Assembly (NCBI RefSeq): GCF_000577615.1
Contig: NZ_CBXX010000008.1
Location: forward strand, 1 to 64,000
Source: Herbaspirillum sp. RV1423
GTDB lineage: Bacteria; Pseudomonadota; Gammaproteobacteria; Burkholderiales; Burkholderiaceae_D
Direction: 5' to 3'
Length of the DNA stretch: 64,000 bases
Shown: positions 7,969-17,252 of the stretch, piece after piece
How positions within the stretch are numbered: the first letter of the stretch is position 1
Layout: each line of letters starts with the position of its first letter
Program-made: the position numbers and the translations under genes
Notes under the pieces: model-generated
What the model saw: only the letters and a program-made list of their open reading frames with translations
Told to the model about the DNA's origin: nothing
Databases searched by the model: none

Positions 7969-8439
7969 CTAATGCAGGGAACCCGTGACGATCAGCTCAC
8001 GGATGATGCGGATGGTGTCGATGTCCGCCTCTTCATAGGCCGAGCGGCGGAACTGGTCGTAGAAGGCGCTTTCGCTGTCGACTTCTTCGGGCGCGCCGTC
8101 GTCGTATTCGAAACGTACGAACAAGGCTTCCTCTTCCGGTTCCTCGATGGTCATGCTCATGCTCGACGTCGGAATTTCGCCCTGCGCCGGCACTTGGTAA
8201 TGCACGCGCAGCAGCGGCTGGTAAGTCACGATGTCGTGGATGCGCAATTCGCCATAGCGCAACATGCGCCTGACCGAATCGGCGGTCTTGTCGGACAGCC
8301 GGCATTCATCGAGATGCGGCATGAACAATTGCGGCGCTTCGGCGCGCATCACCAGGCCGCGCCATAATTGCTCGCGCGTCAGGTTGTCGATCAACGGATT
8401 GAGCGGATCGTTGATTTGGATCAGGTGGTTGAATTTCAT
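7969..8439 (-). CDS. DUF1857 / AtaL-like SRPBCC family protein
   Basis: This 156-residue protein has no signal peptide or membrane segment. It opens with MKFNHLIQINDPLNPLIDNL and contains the acidic stretch TIEEPEEEALFVRFEYDDG, typical of the DUF1857 family with an SRPBCC (START-like) fold. Members occur in many proteobacteria and fungi; a ligand-binding or polyketide-related role is suggested for some, but no reaction can be assigned here. It stands alone, divergent from rep, with 109 bp between the two starts that must hold both promoters. It marks the return to core-like sequence after the T6SS island. Confidence 0.8.
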   Translation of the reverse strand: MKFNHLIQINDPLNPLIDNLTREQLWRGLVMRAEAPQLFMPHLDECRLSDKTADSVRRMLRYGELRIHDIVTYQPLLRVHYQVPAQGEIPTSSMSMTIEEPEEEALFVRFEYDDGAPEEVDSESAFYDQFRRSAYEEADIDTIRIIRELIVTGSLH

Positions 8440-8548
8440 GATGGCAGCCTGTTTCGGTATGCCGTTATTGTCCCACAGAAGCCCCGCCCGGGCAGGTCCG
8501 GCCTGCTACAATGGCGTGTTCTCCACCTCCCGACACGGCGACGATTGC

Positions 8549-10621
8549 ATGTCTGCACCCGCATTTGGCCTGAACGCCCCGCAAAGCGAAGCTGTCCTGT
8601 ACATGAATGGTCCCTGCCTGGTCCTGGCGGGCGCCGGCTCGGGCAAGACGCGCGTGATCACGCAGAAAATCGCCCACCTGATCGAAAACTGCGGCTACGA
8701 ATCGCGCCACATCGCCGCGCTGACCTTCACCAACAAGGCCGCGCTGGAAATGCAGGAGCGCATCGCCAAGCTGCTCAAGGATCCCAAGCAGGCCAAGCAC
8801 CTGACAGTCTCGACCTTCCACTCGCTGGGCGTCAAGATCCTGCGCCAGGAAGCCAAGCACCTGGGCCTGAAGGATCGCTTCTCGATCATGGACAGCGACG
8901 ATTGCTTTTCGCTGGTGCAGGACCTGGCCGTGACCACCGACAAGCAACTGATCCGGCGCATCCAGACCGCCATGTCGCTGTGGAAGAACGGCCTGATCGA
9001 TCCCGACCTCGCCCTGAAGAACGCCGTCGATGAAGAAGAGGCCCAGGCCGCGCGCATCTACCGCAGCTACGTCGCCACGCTCTCCGCTTACCAGGCGGTC
9101 GATTTCGACGACCTGATCCGCCTGCCGGTGGAGTTGTTCCGCCAGAACGAGGAGGTGCGCGACCGCTGGCAGCGCCGCCTGCGCTATCTGCTGGTGGACG
9201 AATACCAGGACACCAATACCTGCCAGTACGAACTGGTCAAACTGCTGGTCACCGGCATCGGCAAGAAGCCGATGTTCACCGCCGTGGGCGACGACGATCA
9301 GGCGATCTACGCGTGGCGCGGCGCCACCATCGAAAACCTGAAGACGCTGCAGATCGACTTCCCCAACCTGCATCTGATCAAGCTGGAACAGAATTACCGC
9401 TCCAGCACGCGCATCCTGCAGGCCGCCAATTCGGTCATTTCCAACAATCCCAAGCTGTTCGAAAAAGCACTGTGGTCGGAACACGGCCTGGGCGACCCGG
9501 TCAAGGTCATGGCGATGGACGATGACGAAGCCGAAGCCGATCAGGTGGCGATCATGCTGTCGGCGCACCGCTTCGAGCGGCACGCGAAATTTTCCGACTA
9601 CGCCATCCTGTACCGCGGCAACCACCAGGCGCGCATCTTCGAAAAAGCGCTGCGACGCGAACGCATTCCTTACGTGATGTCAGGCGGCCAGAGTTACTTC
9701 GACCGCGCCGAAATCAAGGACATCATCAGCTACCTGCGCCTGATCGCCAACCAGGACGACGATCCGGCCTTCATCCGCGCCGTCACCACGCCGCGCCGCG
9801 GCATCGGCCAGGCCACGCTGGAAGTGCTCGGCACGGTGGCCGGTCAATGGCAATGTTCGCTGTTTGAGGCAGTTTACAAGGGTGGCCTCGAAGACAAGCT
9901 GGCCGACAAGCAATTGCTGCCGCTGCGCCAGTTCTGCGACTTCATCAACCAGATGGAATCGCGCGCCAGCCGGCCCGGTCCGTCCGGCAGCGGCGAGAAC
10001 GCCGCGCAGGTGCTGGACGACCTGATGGAGGCGATCAATTACGAAGGTTACGTCTACGACGCCTTCGATGAGCGCCAGGCGCAAAGCAAATGGCAGAACG
10101 TGCAGGAATTCACCACCTGGCTCAAGGAGCGCGGCTGCGGCGGCAAGGACGGCGCAGGCGAAGAGAAGAACCTGCTGGAACTGACCCAGATGGTGGCATT
10201 GATGACCATGCTCGAAGGCAGGGACGAAGAGCCCGACGCCGTGCGCATGTCGACGCTGCACGCCTCCAAGGGACTGGAGTATCCCCACGTATTCCTGGTC
10301 GGCGTGGAAGAAGGCATCCTGCCGCACAAGGGCGACCCGGATGCCCCGGCCGAAACCATCGCCGCGCGCATCGAGGAAGAACGGCGCCTGATGTATGTCG
10401 GCATCACGCGCGCCCAGCGCAGCCTGCACATCACCTGGTGCAAACGCCGCAAACGCGCGCGTGAATACGTCGCCTGCGACATGTCGCGTTTCGTCAAGGA
10501 AATGAACCTGAACGTCGGCGACGCCGTGCCCAAGGAAGAAGAACAGATCACGCCGCAGAACCGGCTGGCGAACCTGAAAGCGCTGCTGCAGAAACCGCGT
10601 CCCGCCCCTGGCGGCGAGTGA
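8549..10621 (+). CDS. rep: ATP-dependent DNA helicase Rep (UvrD/PcrA superfamily 1)
   Basis: This 690-residue 3'-5' DNA helicase probably helps replication forks pass bound proteins. ATG 8549 gives MSAPAFGLNAPQSEAV, placing the Q-motif and the Walker A AGAGSGKT (27-34) at the expected distances. Further motifs are LTFTNKAALEM (Ia), VDEYQDTN (II), DDDQAIYAWRGA (III), LEQNYRS (IV), STLHASKGLEYPHVFLVG (V) and EERRLMYVGITRA (VI). The length is close to E. coli Rep (673) and the C-terminus lacks the long UvrD extension. An upstream in-frame start would add 95 residues overlapping the divergent DUF1857 gene and is unlikely. Confidence 0.95.
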   Translation: MSAPAFGLNAPQSEAVLYMNGPCLVLAGAGSGKTRVITQKIAHLIENCGYESRHIAALTFTNKAALEMQERIAKLLKDPKQAKHLTVSTFHSLGVKILRQEAKHLGLKDRFSIMDSDDCFSLVQDLAVTTDKQLIRRIQTAMSLWKNGLIDPDLALKNAVDEEEAQAARIYRSYVATLSAYQAVDFDDLIRLPVELFRQNEEVRDRWQRRLRYLLVDEYQDTNTCQYELVKLLVTGIGKKPMFTAVGDDDQAIYAWRGATIENLKTLQIDFPNLHLIKLEQNYRSSTRILQAANSVISNNPKLFEKALWSEHGLGDPVKVMAMDDDEAEADQVAIMLSAHRFERHAKFSDYAILYRGNHQARIFEKALRRERIPYVMSGGQSYFDRAEIKDIISYLRLIANQDDDPAFIRAVTTPRRGIGQATLEVLGTVAGQWQCSLFEAVYKGGLEDKLADKQLLPLRQFCDFINQMESRASRPGPSGSGENAAQVLDDLMEAINYEGYVYDAFDERQAQSKWQNVQEFTTWLKERGCGGKDGAGEEKNLLELTQMVALMTMLEGRDEEPDAVRMSTLHASKGLEYPHVFLVGVEEGILPHKGDPDAPAETIAARIEEERRLMYVGITRAQRSLHITWCKRRKRAREYVACDMSRFVKEMNLNVGDAVPKEEEQITPQNRLANLKALLQKPRPAPGGE

Positions 10622-10845
10622 GGACGCACCGGCCGGTATTTATTGCATATCGCCCAATTTTTTCGCATCAATCTCGCGCGATTCTCGGGACGATGCCCTA
10701 TTTGCCTATTTGCCTATTTGCGCCGCCAATAGCGCTGAAAAGCGCCGTAAACGTTTACAATCCTCCCCTTCCCGCCCCCACGTCCTCGCGTTGCAGGCGA
10801 AACGGCTGCGGATGTCCCGCTATTTTCATTTTTACAAGGTTGGCC

Positions 10846-11640
10846 ATGAACAAGTTCTTCAAGCAATTCGTCCCTGTGTTGGCGCTGGTTTCCGCGCTGT
10901 CCGCCTGCGGCAAGAAAGACGAGCCGGTCGCGCAAGTCCCGGCTGTGCCCGCCGCCAAGGTCTACCTGGTCGGCGTGGAGTCGGCCTATGCGCCGTTCTC
11001 CGCCGAGAATGAGCAAAAGGACGTGGTCGGTTTCGACATCGACATCATGAAGGCGCTGGCGCAAAAAATCGGCATCGAGGTCAAGTTCGTGCCGACGCCG
11101 TTTGAAGGCTTCTTCAACTTCCTGGCGCAAGGCGATCGCGACCTGCTGATCTCCGCCATCACCATCACCGACGAACGCAAGCAGACCGTCGACTTTTCCG
11201 AGCCGTACTTCGAAGCATCGCAACTGATCGCGGTGCCGGCCGGCGATGCCAAGGTGCAGAAGTTCGACGACCTGAAGAACCTCAAGGTCGGCGTGCAAAG
11301 CGCGACATCGGGCGACGAGATCGTGCAGCAGTTGCTGGGCAAGAACAATCCCAACATCAAGCGCCTCGATTCCACGCCGCTGGCGCTGAAGGAACTGGAA
11401 ACCGGCGGCGTCGATGCCGTTGTGGCCGATGACGCGGTGGTCAAGAATTACATCACCAACAACCCCGCCAGCAAACTGCGCACCGTCGCCGACGCCGGCT
11501 TCCCGAAAGAGTATTACGGCATCGCCGTGCGCAAGGGCAACACCGAACTGCTCGGCAAGGTCAACAAGGGTATGGCCGACCTGAAGGCCGACGGCACCTT
11601 CGACAAGATCAGCGCACAGTACTTCGGCCCCAAGAAGTAA
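10846..11640 (+). CDS. Amino-acid ABC transporter substrate-binding lipoprotein
   Basis: This is a periplasmic binding protein for a polar amino acid importer. The 264-residue precursor starts at ATG 10846 with MNKFFKQFVPVLALVSALSA and a lipobox Cys, so it is probably anchored to the membrane. The fold is SBP_bac_3: VGVESAYAPFS near the mature start, VVGFDIDIMKALAQKIG, DLLISAITITDERKQTVDFS and the hinge region LKVGVQSATSGD. The permease follows at 11769 after a terminator-like hairpin; no ATPase gene lies nearby, so the ATP-binding subunit must be encoded elsewhere. The exact ligand cannot be read from the sequence. Confidence 0.9.
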   Translation: MNKFFKQFVPVLALVSALSACGKKDEPVAQVPAVPAAKVYLVGVESAYAPFSAENEQKDVVGFDIDIMKALAQKIGIEVKFVPTPFEGFFNFLAQGDRDLLISAITITDERKQTVDFSEPYFEASQLIAVPAGDAKVQKFDDLKNLKVGVQSATSGDEIVQQLLGKNNPNIKRLDSTPLALKELETGGVDAVVADDAVVKNYITNNPASKLRTVADAGFPKEYYGIAVRKGNTELLGKVNKGMADLKADGTFDKISAQYFGPKK

Positions 11641-11710
11641 GGGCCTTTCCGCCGCTCCGGCCGCGCCATCCGGAGCAAGGCTGGGGGCGGCGCTGCGGTA
11701 TAATGCGGAC

Positions 11711-11744
11711 AAATGCGTAATCCGGCCGGATTGCGCATTTTTCA
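11711..11744 (+). terminator. Hairpin and T-run between binding protein and permease
   Basis: AAATGCGTAATCCGG and its near-perfect complement form a stem followed by TTTTT. Lying between the binding-protein and permease genes, it may act as a partial terminator that leaves excess binding protein. Confidence 0.65.
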
Positions 11745-11768
11745 TGTCCACCATACAACTTTCTCGCC

Positions 11769-12512
11769 ATGGATTTCCGCTGGAGCATCATCGAGGGCTA
11801 CGCGCCGCTGTTCATCAAAGGCTTCTTCATGACGCTGGAAGTCGCCGTGATCAGCATCATCGCCGGCACCGTGCTGGGACTGCTGCTGGGCATGCTGCGG
11901 CTGGCCGACGTCCGGCATGGCATGTGGAAATACGTGCTGCGTACGGCCAGGTGGATCGCCGGTTTCTACGTCGCCTTTTTTCGCGGCACGCCCTTGTTCG
12001 TGCAGATCCTGCTGATCCATTTCGCCGTGATGCCGGTGCTGATCCATCAGGACAACGGCCTGCTGATCTCGGGAGAATTGGCGCGCACCATCAAGCAGGA
12101 TTACGGCGCGTTCGTCTCCGGCGTGGTGGCCTTGTCGCTCAACGCGGCGGCTTATATCTCCGAGATTTTCCGCGCCGGCATCCAGTCGATCGACCGCGGC
12201 CAGAGCTATGCGGCGTCCAGCCTGGGCATGGGCTATCGTCTGCGCATGCGCTACATCATCCTGCCGCAGGCCTTCCGCCGCATGCTGCCGCCGCTCGGCA
12301 ATGAAGCGATCACGCTGCTCAAGGATTCCTCGCTGGTGTCGACCATCGGCCTGGCCGAACTGGCCTATGCCGCGCGCACCGTGGCCGGCAGCTATTCGCG
12401 CTACTGGGAGCCGTACATCACGATTTCAGTGGTGTATTTCAGCATGACGATTTGCCTGGCGACGCTGGTCGCCAGACTTGAAAAGAAATACAGTGCCCCA
12501 TCCCGCCACTGA
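11769..12512 (+). CDS. Amino-acid ABC transporter permease (HisM/GlnP type)
   Basis: This inner-membrane permease of the polar amino acid uptake family has 247 residues and several hydrophobic segments. The first (about 10-40) includes GFFMTLEVAVISIIAGTVLG, and the family signature FFRGTPLFVQILL follows. The EAA loop reads AASSLGMGYRLRMRYIILPQ followed by AFRRMLPPLGNE, the contact site for the ATPase. It is presumably the partner of the binding protein at 10846. Its 3' end overlaps the start of the next gene by 20 bp. A single permease gene suggests a homodimer. Confidence 0.92.
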   Translation: MDFRWSIIEGYAPLFIKGFFMTLEVAVISIIAGTVLGLLLGMLRLADVRHGMWKYVLRTARWIAGFYVAFFRGTPLFVQILLIHFAVMPVLIHQDNGLLISGELARTIKQDYGAFVSGVVALSLNAAAYISEIFRAGIQSIDRGQSYAASSLGMGYRLRMRYIILPQAFRRMLPPLGNEAITLLKDSSLVSTIGLAELAYAARTVAGSYSRYWEPYITISVVYFSMTICLATLVARLEKKYSAPSRH

Positions 12513-13761
12513 CTCCCGCCGGATCGCCATTGTCGGCGGCGGTCCGGCCGGCCTGATGGCCGCCGAAGTACTGGCGCTGGCCGGCGTGCAGGTCGACCTC
12601 TACGATGCCATGCCATCGGTCGGACGCAAGTTCCTGCTGGCCGGCAAGGGCGGCATGAACATCACCCACTCCGAAAACATCGACGGTTTCCTGTCGCGCT
12701 ACGGCGCGCGCCGTAATGAAATCGCCGCGCTGCTCAAGGCATTCACGCCCGATGATTTGCGCGCGTGGATACACGGTCTCGGTATCGACACCTTCGTCGG
12801 CAGCTCGGGGCGCGTCTTCCCGGCCGACATGAAAGCGGCGCCGCTGTTGCGCGCGTGGCTGCATCGCCTGCGCGAAGCCGGCGTACGCTTTCATATGCGG
12901 CATCGCTGGCAAGGCTGGGACGCCGACGGCAGGTTGCGCTTCGCCACACCCGAGGGCGAAGTCGCCGTGCCGTCGTCCGCGCTGATCCTGGCGCTGGGCG
13001 GCGGCAGTTGGGCGCGGCTCGGCTCCGACGGCGCCTGGATGCCCTTGCTGCAAGAACGCGGCGTCGCGCTCGCGCCGTTGCGGCCATCGAACTGCGGCTT
13101 CGATGTCGACTGGAGCGAACATTTCCGCAGTCGCGCCGCCGGCGAGCCGCTCAAGACGGTCGCCGCCAGCGTGACGCTGAGCGACGGCAGCATCTTGCGC
13201 CGCCAGGGAGAATGCGTCATTACCGACGCCGGCATCGAAGGCGGGTTGATCTATGCGCTGTCGGCGCCGTTGCGCGACGCCATCACGCCATCCGCGCCGG
13301 CGACGCTGCATCTGGACTTGTTGCCTGACTGGACGGCGGCGCGCCTGCTGAGCGAACTGCAACATCCGCGCGGTGCACGCTCCATGTCGAGCCACCTGCA
13401 AAGCCGCCTCAGGCTCAAAGGCGTCAAGGCGGCGCTGCTGCGCGAATGTACCGGTACAGAGGATTTCCACGACATGCACAAACTGGCGCAGGCGATCAAG
13501 CATTTGCCGGTCAGCCTGCGTGCCGCGCGCCCGATAGACGAAGCCATCAGCAGCGCCGGCGGTGTACTATTTGAAGCCATGCAAAACGACCTGATGCTGC
13601 GTCGATTGCCGGGCGTATTCTGCGCCGGGGAGATGCTCGATTGGGAAGCGCCGACCGGCGGCTATCTGCTGACCGCCTGCTTTGCCAGCGGCCGGACCGC
13701 CGCGCAAGGCGCATTACGCTGGCTGGGCGAACGCCCTGCCGGCAAGGAGAACACACCATGA
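12493..13761 (+). CDS. NAD(P)/FAD-dependent oxidoreductase, TIGR03862 / HI0933-like
   Basis: This flavoprotein has an N-terminal Rossmann FAD site IAIVGGGPAGLMAAE (about residues 11-25) and the family signature GRKFLLAGKGGMNITHSE. Its C-terminal motif FCAGEMLDWEAPTGGYLLT is typical of the HI0933/YhiN-like group. I chose GTG 12493 (MPHPATDSRRI, 422 residues); a TTG at 12478 would add five residues. The start lies inside the permease gene and the end overlaps slyX by 4 bp (ATGA), so translation is probably coupled. The physiological substrate is unknown; homologues are annotated as aminoacetone-oxidase-like or BaiN-like. Confidence 0.88.
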   Translation: MPHPATDSRRIAIVGGGPAGLMAAEVLALAGVQVDLYDAMPSVGRKFLLAGKGGMNITHSENIDGFLSRYGARRNEIAALLKAFTPDDLRAWIHGLGIDTFVGSSGRVFPADMKAAPLLRAWLHRLREAGVRFHMRHRWQGWDADGRLRFATPEGEVAVPSSALILALGGGSWARLGSDGAWMPLLQERGVALAPLRPSNCGFDVDWSEHFRSRAAGEPLKTVAASVTLSDGSILRRQGECVITDAGIEGGLIYALSAPLRDAITPSAPATLHLDLLPDWTAARLLSELQHPRGARSMSSHLQSRLRLKGVKAALLRECTGTEDFHDMHKLAQAIKHLPVSLRAARPIDEAISSAGGVLFEAMQNDLMLRRLPGVFCAGEMLDWEAPTGGYLLTACFASGRTAAQGALRWLGERPAGKENTP

Positions 13762-13970
13762 TCGACGAAGAACGTCTGGTCGACATCGAACTGAAGCTGA
13801 CGCATCAGGAAGACACCGTCGATACACTCAACAAGATTGTCTACGAGCAGCAAAAGAAAATCGACCAGCTCGAAAAACTGCTGAGCGCGCTGGCGCGACA
13901 AGTCAAGGACACCGCTAACAGCATCAGCGAGCAGCGCACCATCGAGAACGAAAAGCCGCCTCACTATTGA
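13758..13970 (+). CDS. slyX: SlyX family small coiled-coil protein
   Basis: This 70-residue protein has a continuous heptad pattern (ELKLTHQEDTVDTLNKIVYE, then QQKKIDQLEKLLSALARQV) and the closing proline/aromatic motif KPPHY, all hallmarks of SlyX. Its function is not established despite wide conservation; in many proteobacteria it lies near slyD or fkpA, which is not the case here. The ATG overlaps the stop of the flavoprotein gene. Confidence 0.9.
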   Translation: MIDEERLVDIELKLTHQEDTVDTLNKIVYEQQKKIDQLEKLLSALARQVKDTANSISEQRTIENEKPPHY

Positions 13971-14021
13971 TATCGTGCGACCTGGTTTTCCATTGCATCG
14001 ACAGACGGTTATACGCTCGCC

Positions 14022-15176
14022 ATGAACGCCAACGCCCGCCGCATCGCGCACCTCGACATGGATGCGTTCTACGCATCCGTGGAATTGCTGCGCTATCCGG
14101 AATTGCGCGGCCACGCGGTGGTCATCGGCGGCCGTTCGGTGCATCAGCCGACCGTGCGCACGGATGGCACGCGCGAGTTCGCCAAACTGCGCGACTATGT
14201 CGGCCGCGGCGTTATCACCACGTCCACTTACGAAGCGCGCGCACTCGGCGTGTTCTCCGCAATGGGCATGATGAAGGCGGCGCAACTGGCGCCCGACGCC
14301 ATCTTGCTGCCGGTGGATTTCGACTCGTACCGGCACTATTCGCGACTGTTCAAGAAGGCCGTCGCCGACATCGCGCCGCTGATCGAAGACCGCGGCATCG
14401 ACGAAATTTACATCGACCTGAGCGAACACGCCGAAGAGACGCGCGCGCTTGCTACGCGGATCAAGGACGCGGTGCGCGATGCCACCGGATTGTCGTGCTC
14501 GATCGGCGTCGCCCCCAACAAACTGCTGGCCAAGATCTGCTCGGATCTGGAAAAACCTGACGGCCTGACCATCCTCGACATGGCCGATGTGCCGACGCGC
14601 ATCTGGCCGCTGCCGGCGCGCAAGATCAACGGCATCGGACCGAAAGCCGCCGAGAAGCTCACGACGCTCGGCATCCTCACCATCGGCGACCTCGCCGCGG
14701 CGGACGCCGGTTTGCTGCAGGATCATTTCGGCCGCAGCTATTCCGCCTGGCTCGGCAATGTCGCGCAAGGCATCGACGACCGTCCGGTCTCGACCAGTTC
14801 CGAGCCGAAATCGATCAGCCGCGAGACCACCTTCGAGCGCGACCTGCATGCGCGCCATGACAAGGAGAAGCTGTCGAGTATTTTCACTGCGCTATGCACG
14901 CGCGTGTCGGAAGACCTGCACCGCAAAGGCTATGTCGGACGCACCATCGGCATCAAGCTGCGCTACACCGATTTCTCGACGGTCACGCGCGACGTCACCT
15001 TGCCTGCATCGGTCGCGGATGCGGCCGCCATCCGCCGCGCTGCTGGCGAATGCCTGCGGCGCGTACCGCTGGAGCAACGCATCCGCTTGCTGGGCGTGCG
15101 GGTCGGCGCCTTGTCGAGAAATGACGGCACGCCGCAAGGCGAAGATTTTTCGCAGGGCGAACTGCATTTCACCTAG
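14022..15176 (+). CDS. dinB: DNA polymerase IV (Y-family)
   Basis: This translesion polymerase has 384 residues. The metal-binding Asp lies in HLDMDAFYASVE (near residue 12), the steric and nucleotide-binding region in TSTYEARALGVFSAM, the second acidic pair in DEIYIDLSEHA, and the palm motif in SIGVAPNKLLAKICSDLEKP. The helix-hairpin-helix INGIGPKAAEKL and a little-finger domain (about 240-350) follow. There is an insert ELRGHAVVIGGRSVHQPTVR and more after the first strand, also seen in other betaproteobacterial DinB proteins. No clear LexA box was found upstream, but only about 50 bp separate it from slyX. It is probably cotranscribed or weakly self-promoted. Confidence 0.95.
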   Translation: MNANARRIAHLDMDAFYASVELLRYPELRGHAVVIGGRSVHQPTVRTDGTREFAKLRDYVGRGVITTSTYEARALGVFSAMGMMKAAQLAPDAILLPVDFDSYRHYSRLFKKAVADIAPLIEDRGIDEIYIDLSEHAEETRALATRIKDAVRDATGLSCSIGVAPNKLLAKICSDLEKPDGLTILDMADVPTRIWPLPARKINGIGPKAAEKLTTLGILTIGDLAAADAGLLQDHFGRSYSAWLGNVAQGIDDRPVSTSSEPKSISRETTFERDLHARHDKEKLSSIFTALCTRVSEDLHRKGYVGRTIGIKLRYTDFSTVTRDVTLPASVADAAAIRRAAGECLRRVPLEQRIRLLGVRVGALSRNDGTPQGEDFSQGELHFT

Positions 15177-15281
15177 AACTCAGGCGGCGTGCGGCGCAGC
15201 GCCGGGGCCGCAGATAAAGTGTGCCGGAATGACCGGCCCGATTGTGGCTGCGTGTAAAATGGACGCTTTTGCCCGAACGCC

Positions 15282-16208
15282 ATGTGGTTTAAGAATCTCC
15301 AGATCTATCGCCTTCCCGCACCGTGGGCCATCAGCGCCGATCAGCTCGAGTCGCATCTCGCTTCGCAGGCGTTTGCCGCCTGCTCCAGCCTGGAAATGCA
15401 GTCGCAGGGCTGGGTGTCGCCGCGCAGCAACGAGCGCCTGGTGCATGTCGTCAATCGCCAGTTCCTGCTCAAGCTGGACACTGAAAAGAAGCTGCTGCCA
15501 AGCACCGTGATCAACCAGGTCGCCAAGGCGCGCGCGGCCGAGTTGGAAGAACAGCAAGGTTTTCCGCCGGGCCGCAAGCAAACCAAGGAATTGAAAGAGC
15601 AAGTCGCCGACGAGTTGCTGCCGCGCGCCTTCAGCATCGTGCGCAGCACCTGGACCTGGATCGATCCGGTCAACGGCTGGCTGATCGTCGACGCCGGCAG
15701 TCCGGCCAAGGCGGAGGAAGTCCTGAAGCTGTTGCTCAAGGCGATCCCGAAATTCCCGCTTGAAACCTTGCGCACCGTGCGCTCGCCGTTGTCGTCGATG
15801 ACCGACTGGCTGGCTTCCGACGAAGCACCGAGCGGCTTTACCGTCGATCAGGACACTGAGTTGCGCGCCAGCGGCGACAGCAAGGCGACTGTGCGCTTCG
15901 TGCGCCACACCCTGGAACCGGACGACGTGCGCCGCCATATCGAATCGGGCAAGCAATGCACGCGCCTGGCGCTGACCTGGAACGACCGCGTCTCGTTCGT
16001 TCTGACCGAGAACCTGAGCGTCAAGAAGATCACGCCGCTGGATGTACTGAAGGAAGACAGCGACGTCACCGCGAAGAACGACGACGAGCGCTTCGATGGC
16101 GACTTCATGTTGATGACGGGCGAGATCAGCAAAATGCTGGCCGACCTGATCGAAGCGCTGGGCGGTCAGTTGCGCGAGAACGACGGCTCGGCTGCGCTGG
16201 CGGCCTGA
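15282..16208 (+). CDS. rdgC: Recombination-associated protein RdgC
   Basis: This ring-forming dsDNA-binding protein limits RecA activity. The 308 residues match the family throughout: the start [12 protein letters not shown], the SQGWVSPR segment, [20 protein letters not shown] with its DNA-contacting basic residues, [13 protein letters not shown], and a C-terminal region ending in [20 protein letters not shown]. The length is normal (E. coli 303). It is a single gene with its own terminator directly downstream (16227-16266). Confidence 0.95.
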   Translation: MWFKNLQIYRLPAPWAISADQLESHLASQAFAACSSLEMQSQGWVSPRSNERLVHVVNRQFLLKLDTEKKLLPSTVINQVAKARAAELEEQQGFPPGRKQTKELKEQVADELLPRAFSIVRSTWTWIDPVNGWLIVDAGSPAKAEEVLKLLLKAIPKFPLETLRTVRSPLSSMTDWLASDEAPSGFTVDQDTELRASGDSKATVRFVRHTLEPDDVRRHIESGKQCTRLALTWNDRVSFVLTENLSVKKITPLDVLKEDSDVTAKNDDERFDGDFMLMTGEISKMLADLIEALGGQLRENDGSAALAA

Positions 16209-16226
16209 TTCACCTCGGCAAACAAC

Positions 16227-16266
16227 AACGCCGGACGATCCTCGAGATCGGTCCGGCGTTTTTTTA
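16227..16266 (+). terminator. Rho-independent terminator after rdgC
   Basis: AACGCCGGAC (16227-16236) pairs with GTCCGGCGTT (16251-16260), with GATC/GATC extending the stem, followed by a T-run. It closes rdgC transcription before the convergent TetR gene. Confidence 0.85.
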
Positions 16267-16274
16267 TTGTGTTT

Positions 16275-16907
16275 TCATTGCGCCGCGCGTTTTTTCTTGG
16301 GCACGATCAACACCGCGTCGAGCGCCTTCATAGCGTGACAAATGGTGTTGAACAGCCGTTCGCAACTGATGCCGTCGCGCGCACTCAGCGACAGCCCATG
16401 CAGGACGGCGGTATAGAAATCGGCCAGGCCGTCGATATCGGCGTCGGCACTCAACTCGCCCTGCTCCTGCGCCTTGCGAAAACGCTTCGCCAGTTCGAGA
16501 CGTTTCTTCTGGCGGCGCACCGTCAGCTCGTCGGCGTGAGCGGAATTTTCCGGCGCGCAATTGATGGCCGAGGTGACCACCATGCAACCTTTGCCGTTGG
16601 CCGGATCGGCAAACATGGCGACGCTGGCTTGCAGCATGCTGCGCAAATCCTCGCGCACGCCCTTGCCTTCTTTCAAGGCGTTGATCGGCCCGACGGCGGT
16701 GGTTTCCGAATAGAAGTTGACCGCTTCGCGAAACAGCGCATTCTTGTCGCCGAAGGCGGCATACAAGCTCGGCGCCTTGACCCCGATCGCAGCCGTCAGA
16801 TCGGCCATGGTCGTGCCTTCGTAACCCTTGTTCCAAAATACCTGCGTGGCCAGGCGTAGCGCTTCGTCCCGGTCGAAACTGCGCGGCCGCCCTCTTGTTT
16901 GCTGCAT
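16275..16907 (-). CDS. TetR/AcrR family transcriptional regulator
   Basis: This 210-residue repressor has an N-terminal helix-turn-helix (RDEALRLATQVFWNKGYEGT through MADLTAAIGVKAPSLYAAFG, about residues 13-55) and an all-helical ligand domain that includes GCMVVTSAINCAPE. It is transcribed away from fusA, with a 345-bp spacer between the two starts. That spacer holds a 22-bp palindrome (17026-17047) that could be its operator. No drug pump or reductase gene is adjacent, so the inducer and targets are unknown. Confidence 0.93.
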   Translation of the reverse strand: MQQTRGRPRSFDRDEALRLATQVFWNKGYEGTTMADLTAAIGVKAPSLYAAFGDKNALFREAVNFYSETTAVGPINALKEGKGVREDLRSMLQASVAMFADPANGKGCMVVTSAINCAPENSAHADELTVRRQKKRLELAKRFRKAQEQGELSADADIDGLADFYTAVLHGLSLSARDGISCERLFNTICHAMKALDAVLIVPKKKRAAQ

Positions 16908-16999
16908 CGGAATTCTCCTTTTTTACAACGATTGCGTGGGATATTGAAACCCAGTTTAGCTTATTCTATCCTTATTTTAATTTAAGTTACAAAAATACC

Positions 17000-17061
17000 T
17001 TGACAACATTTTCAGCTAAAAACTATTATGTAACACGCATTACATAAATACTGACTATGAT
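17000..17061 (+). promoter_or_regulatory. Promoter with palindromic operator in the tetR-fusA spacer
   Basis: A TTGACA (17000-17005) lies 18 bp before TATTAT (17024-17029), reading toward fusA. A perfect inverted repeat, TTATGTAA-N6-TTACATAA (17026-17047), overlaps that -10 site. Alternatively the palindrome is an activator site 11 bp upstream of TATGAT (17056-17061). The rest of the 16908-17252 spacer is AT-rich and shows no open frame worth calling. Confidence 0.5.
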
Positions 17062-17252
17062 GATGCAAAGGTCTTCTTGCCTTGCCGGCAAGAAAGCCGA
17101 CAAACGAACCGGGGAGCGCAAAACCCGGGCTGAGGGTCAATATCGGCGGATCGCATGCGGCGCATAAATATGCGCAATAATGTGAGTCCCCCGCGATTGC
17201 TTTCTGCCGGTTCATCCAACGACGTAACGAAAATGCAGCGAAAGGAAATGTC

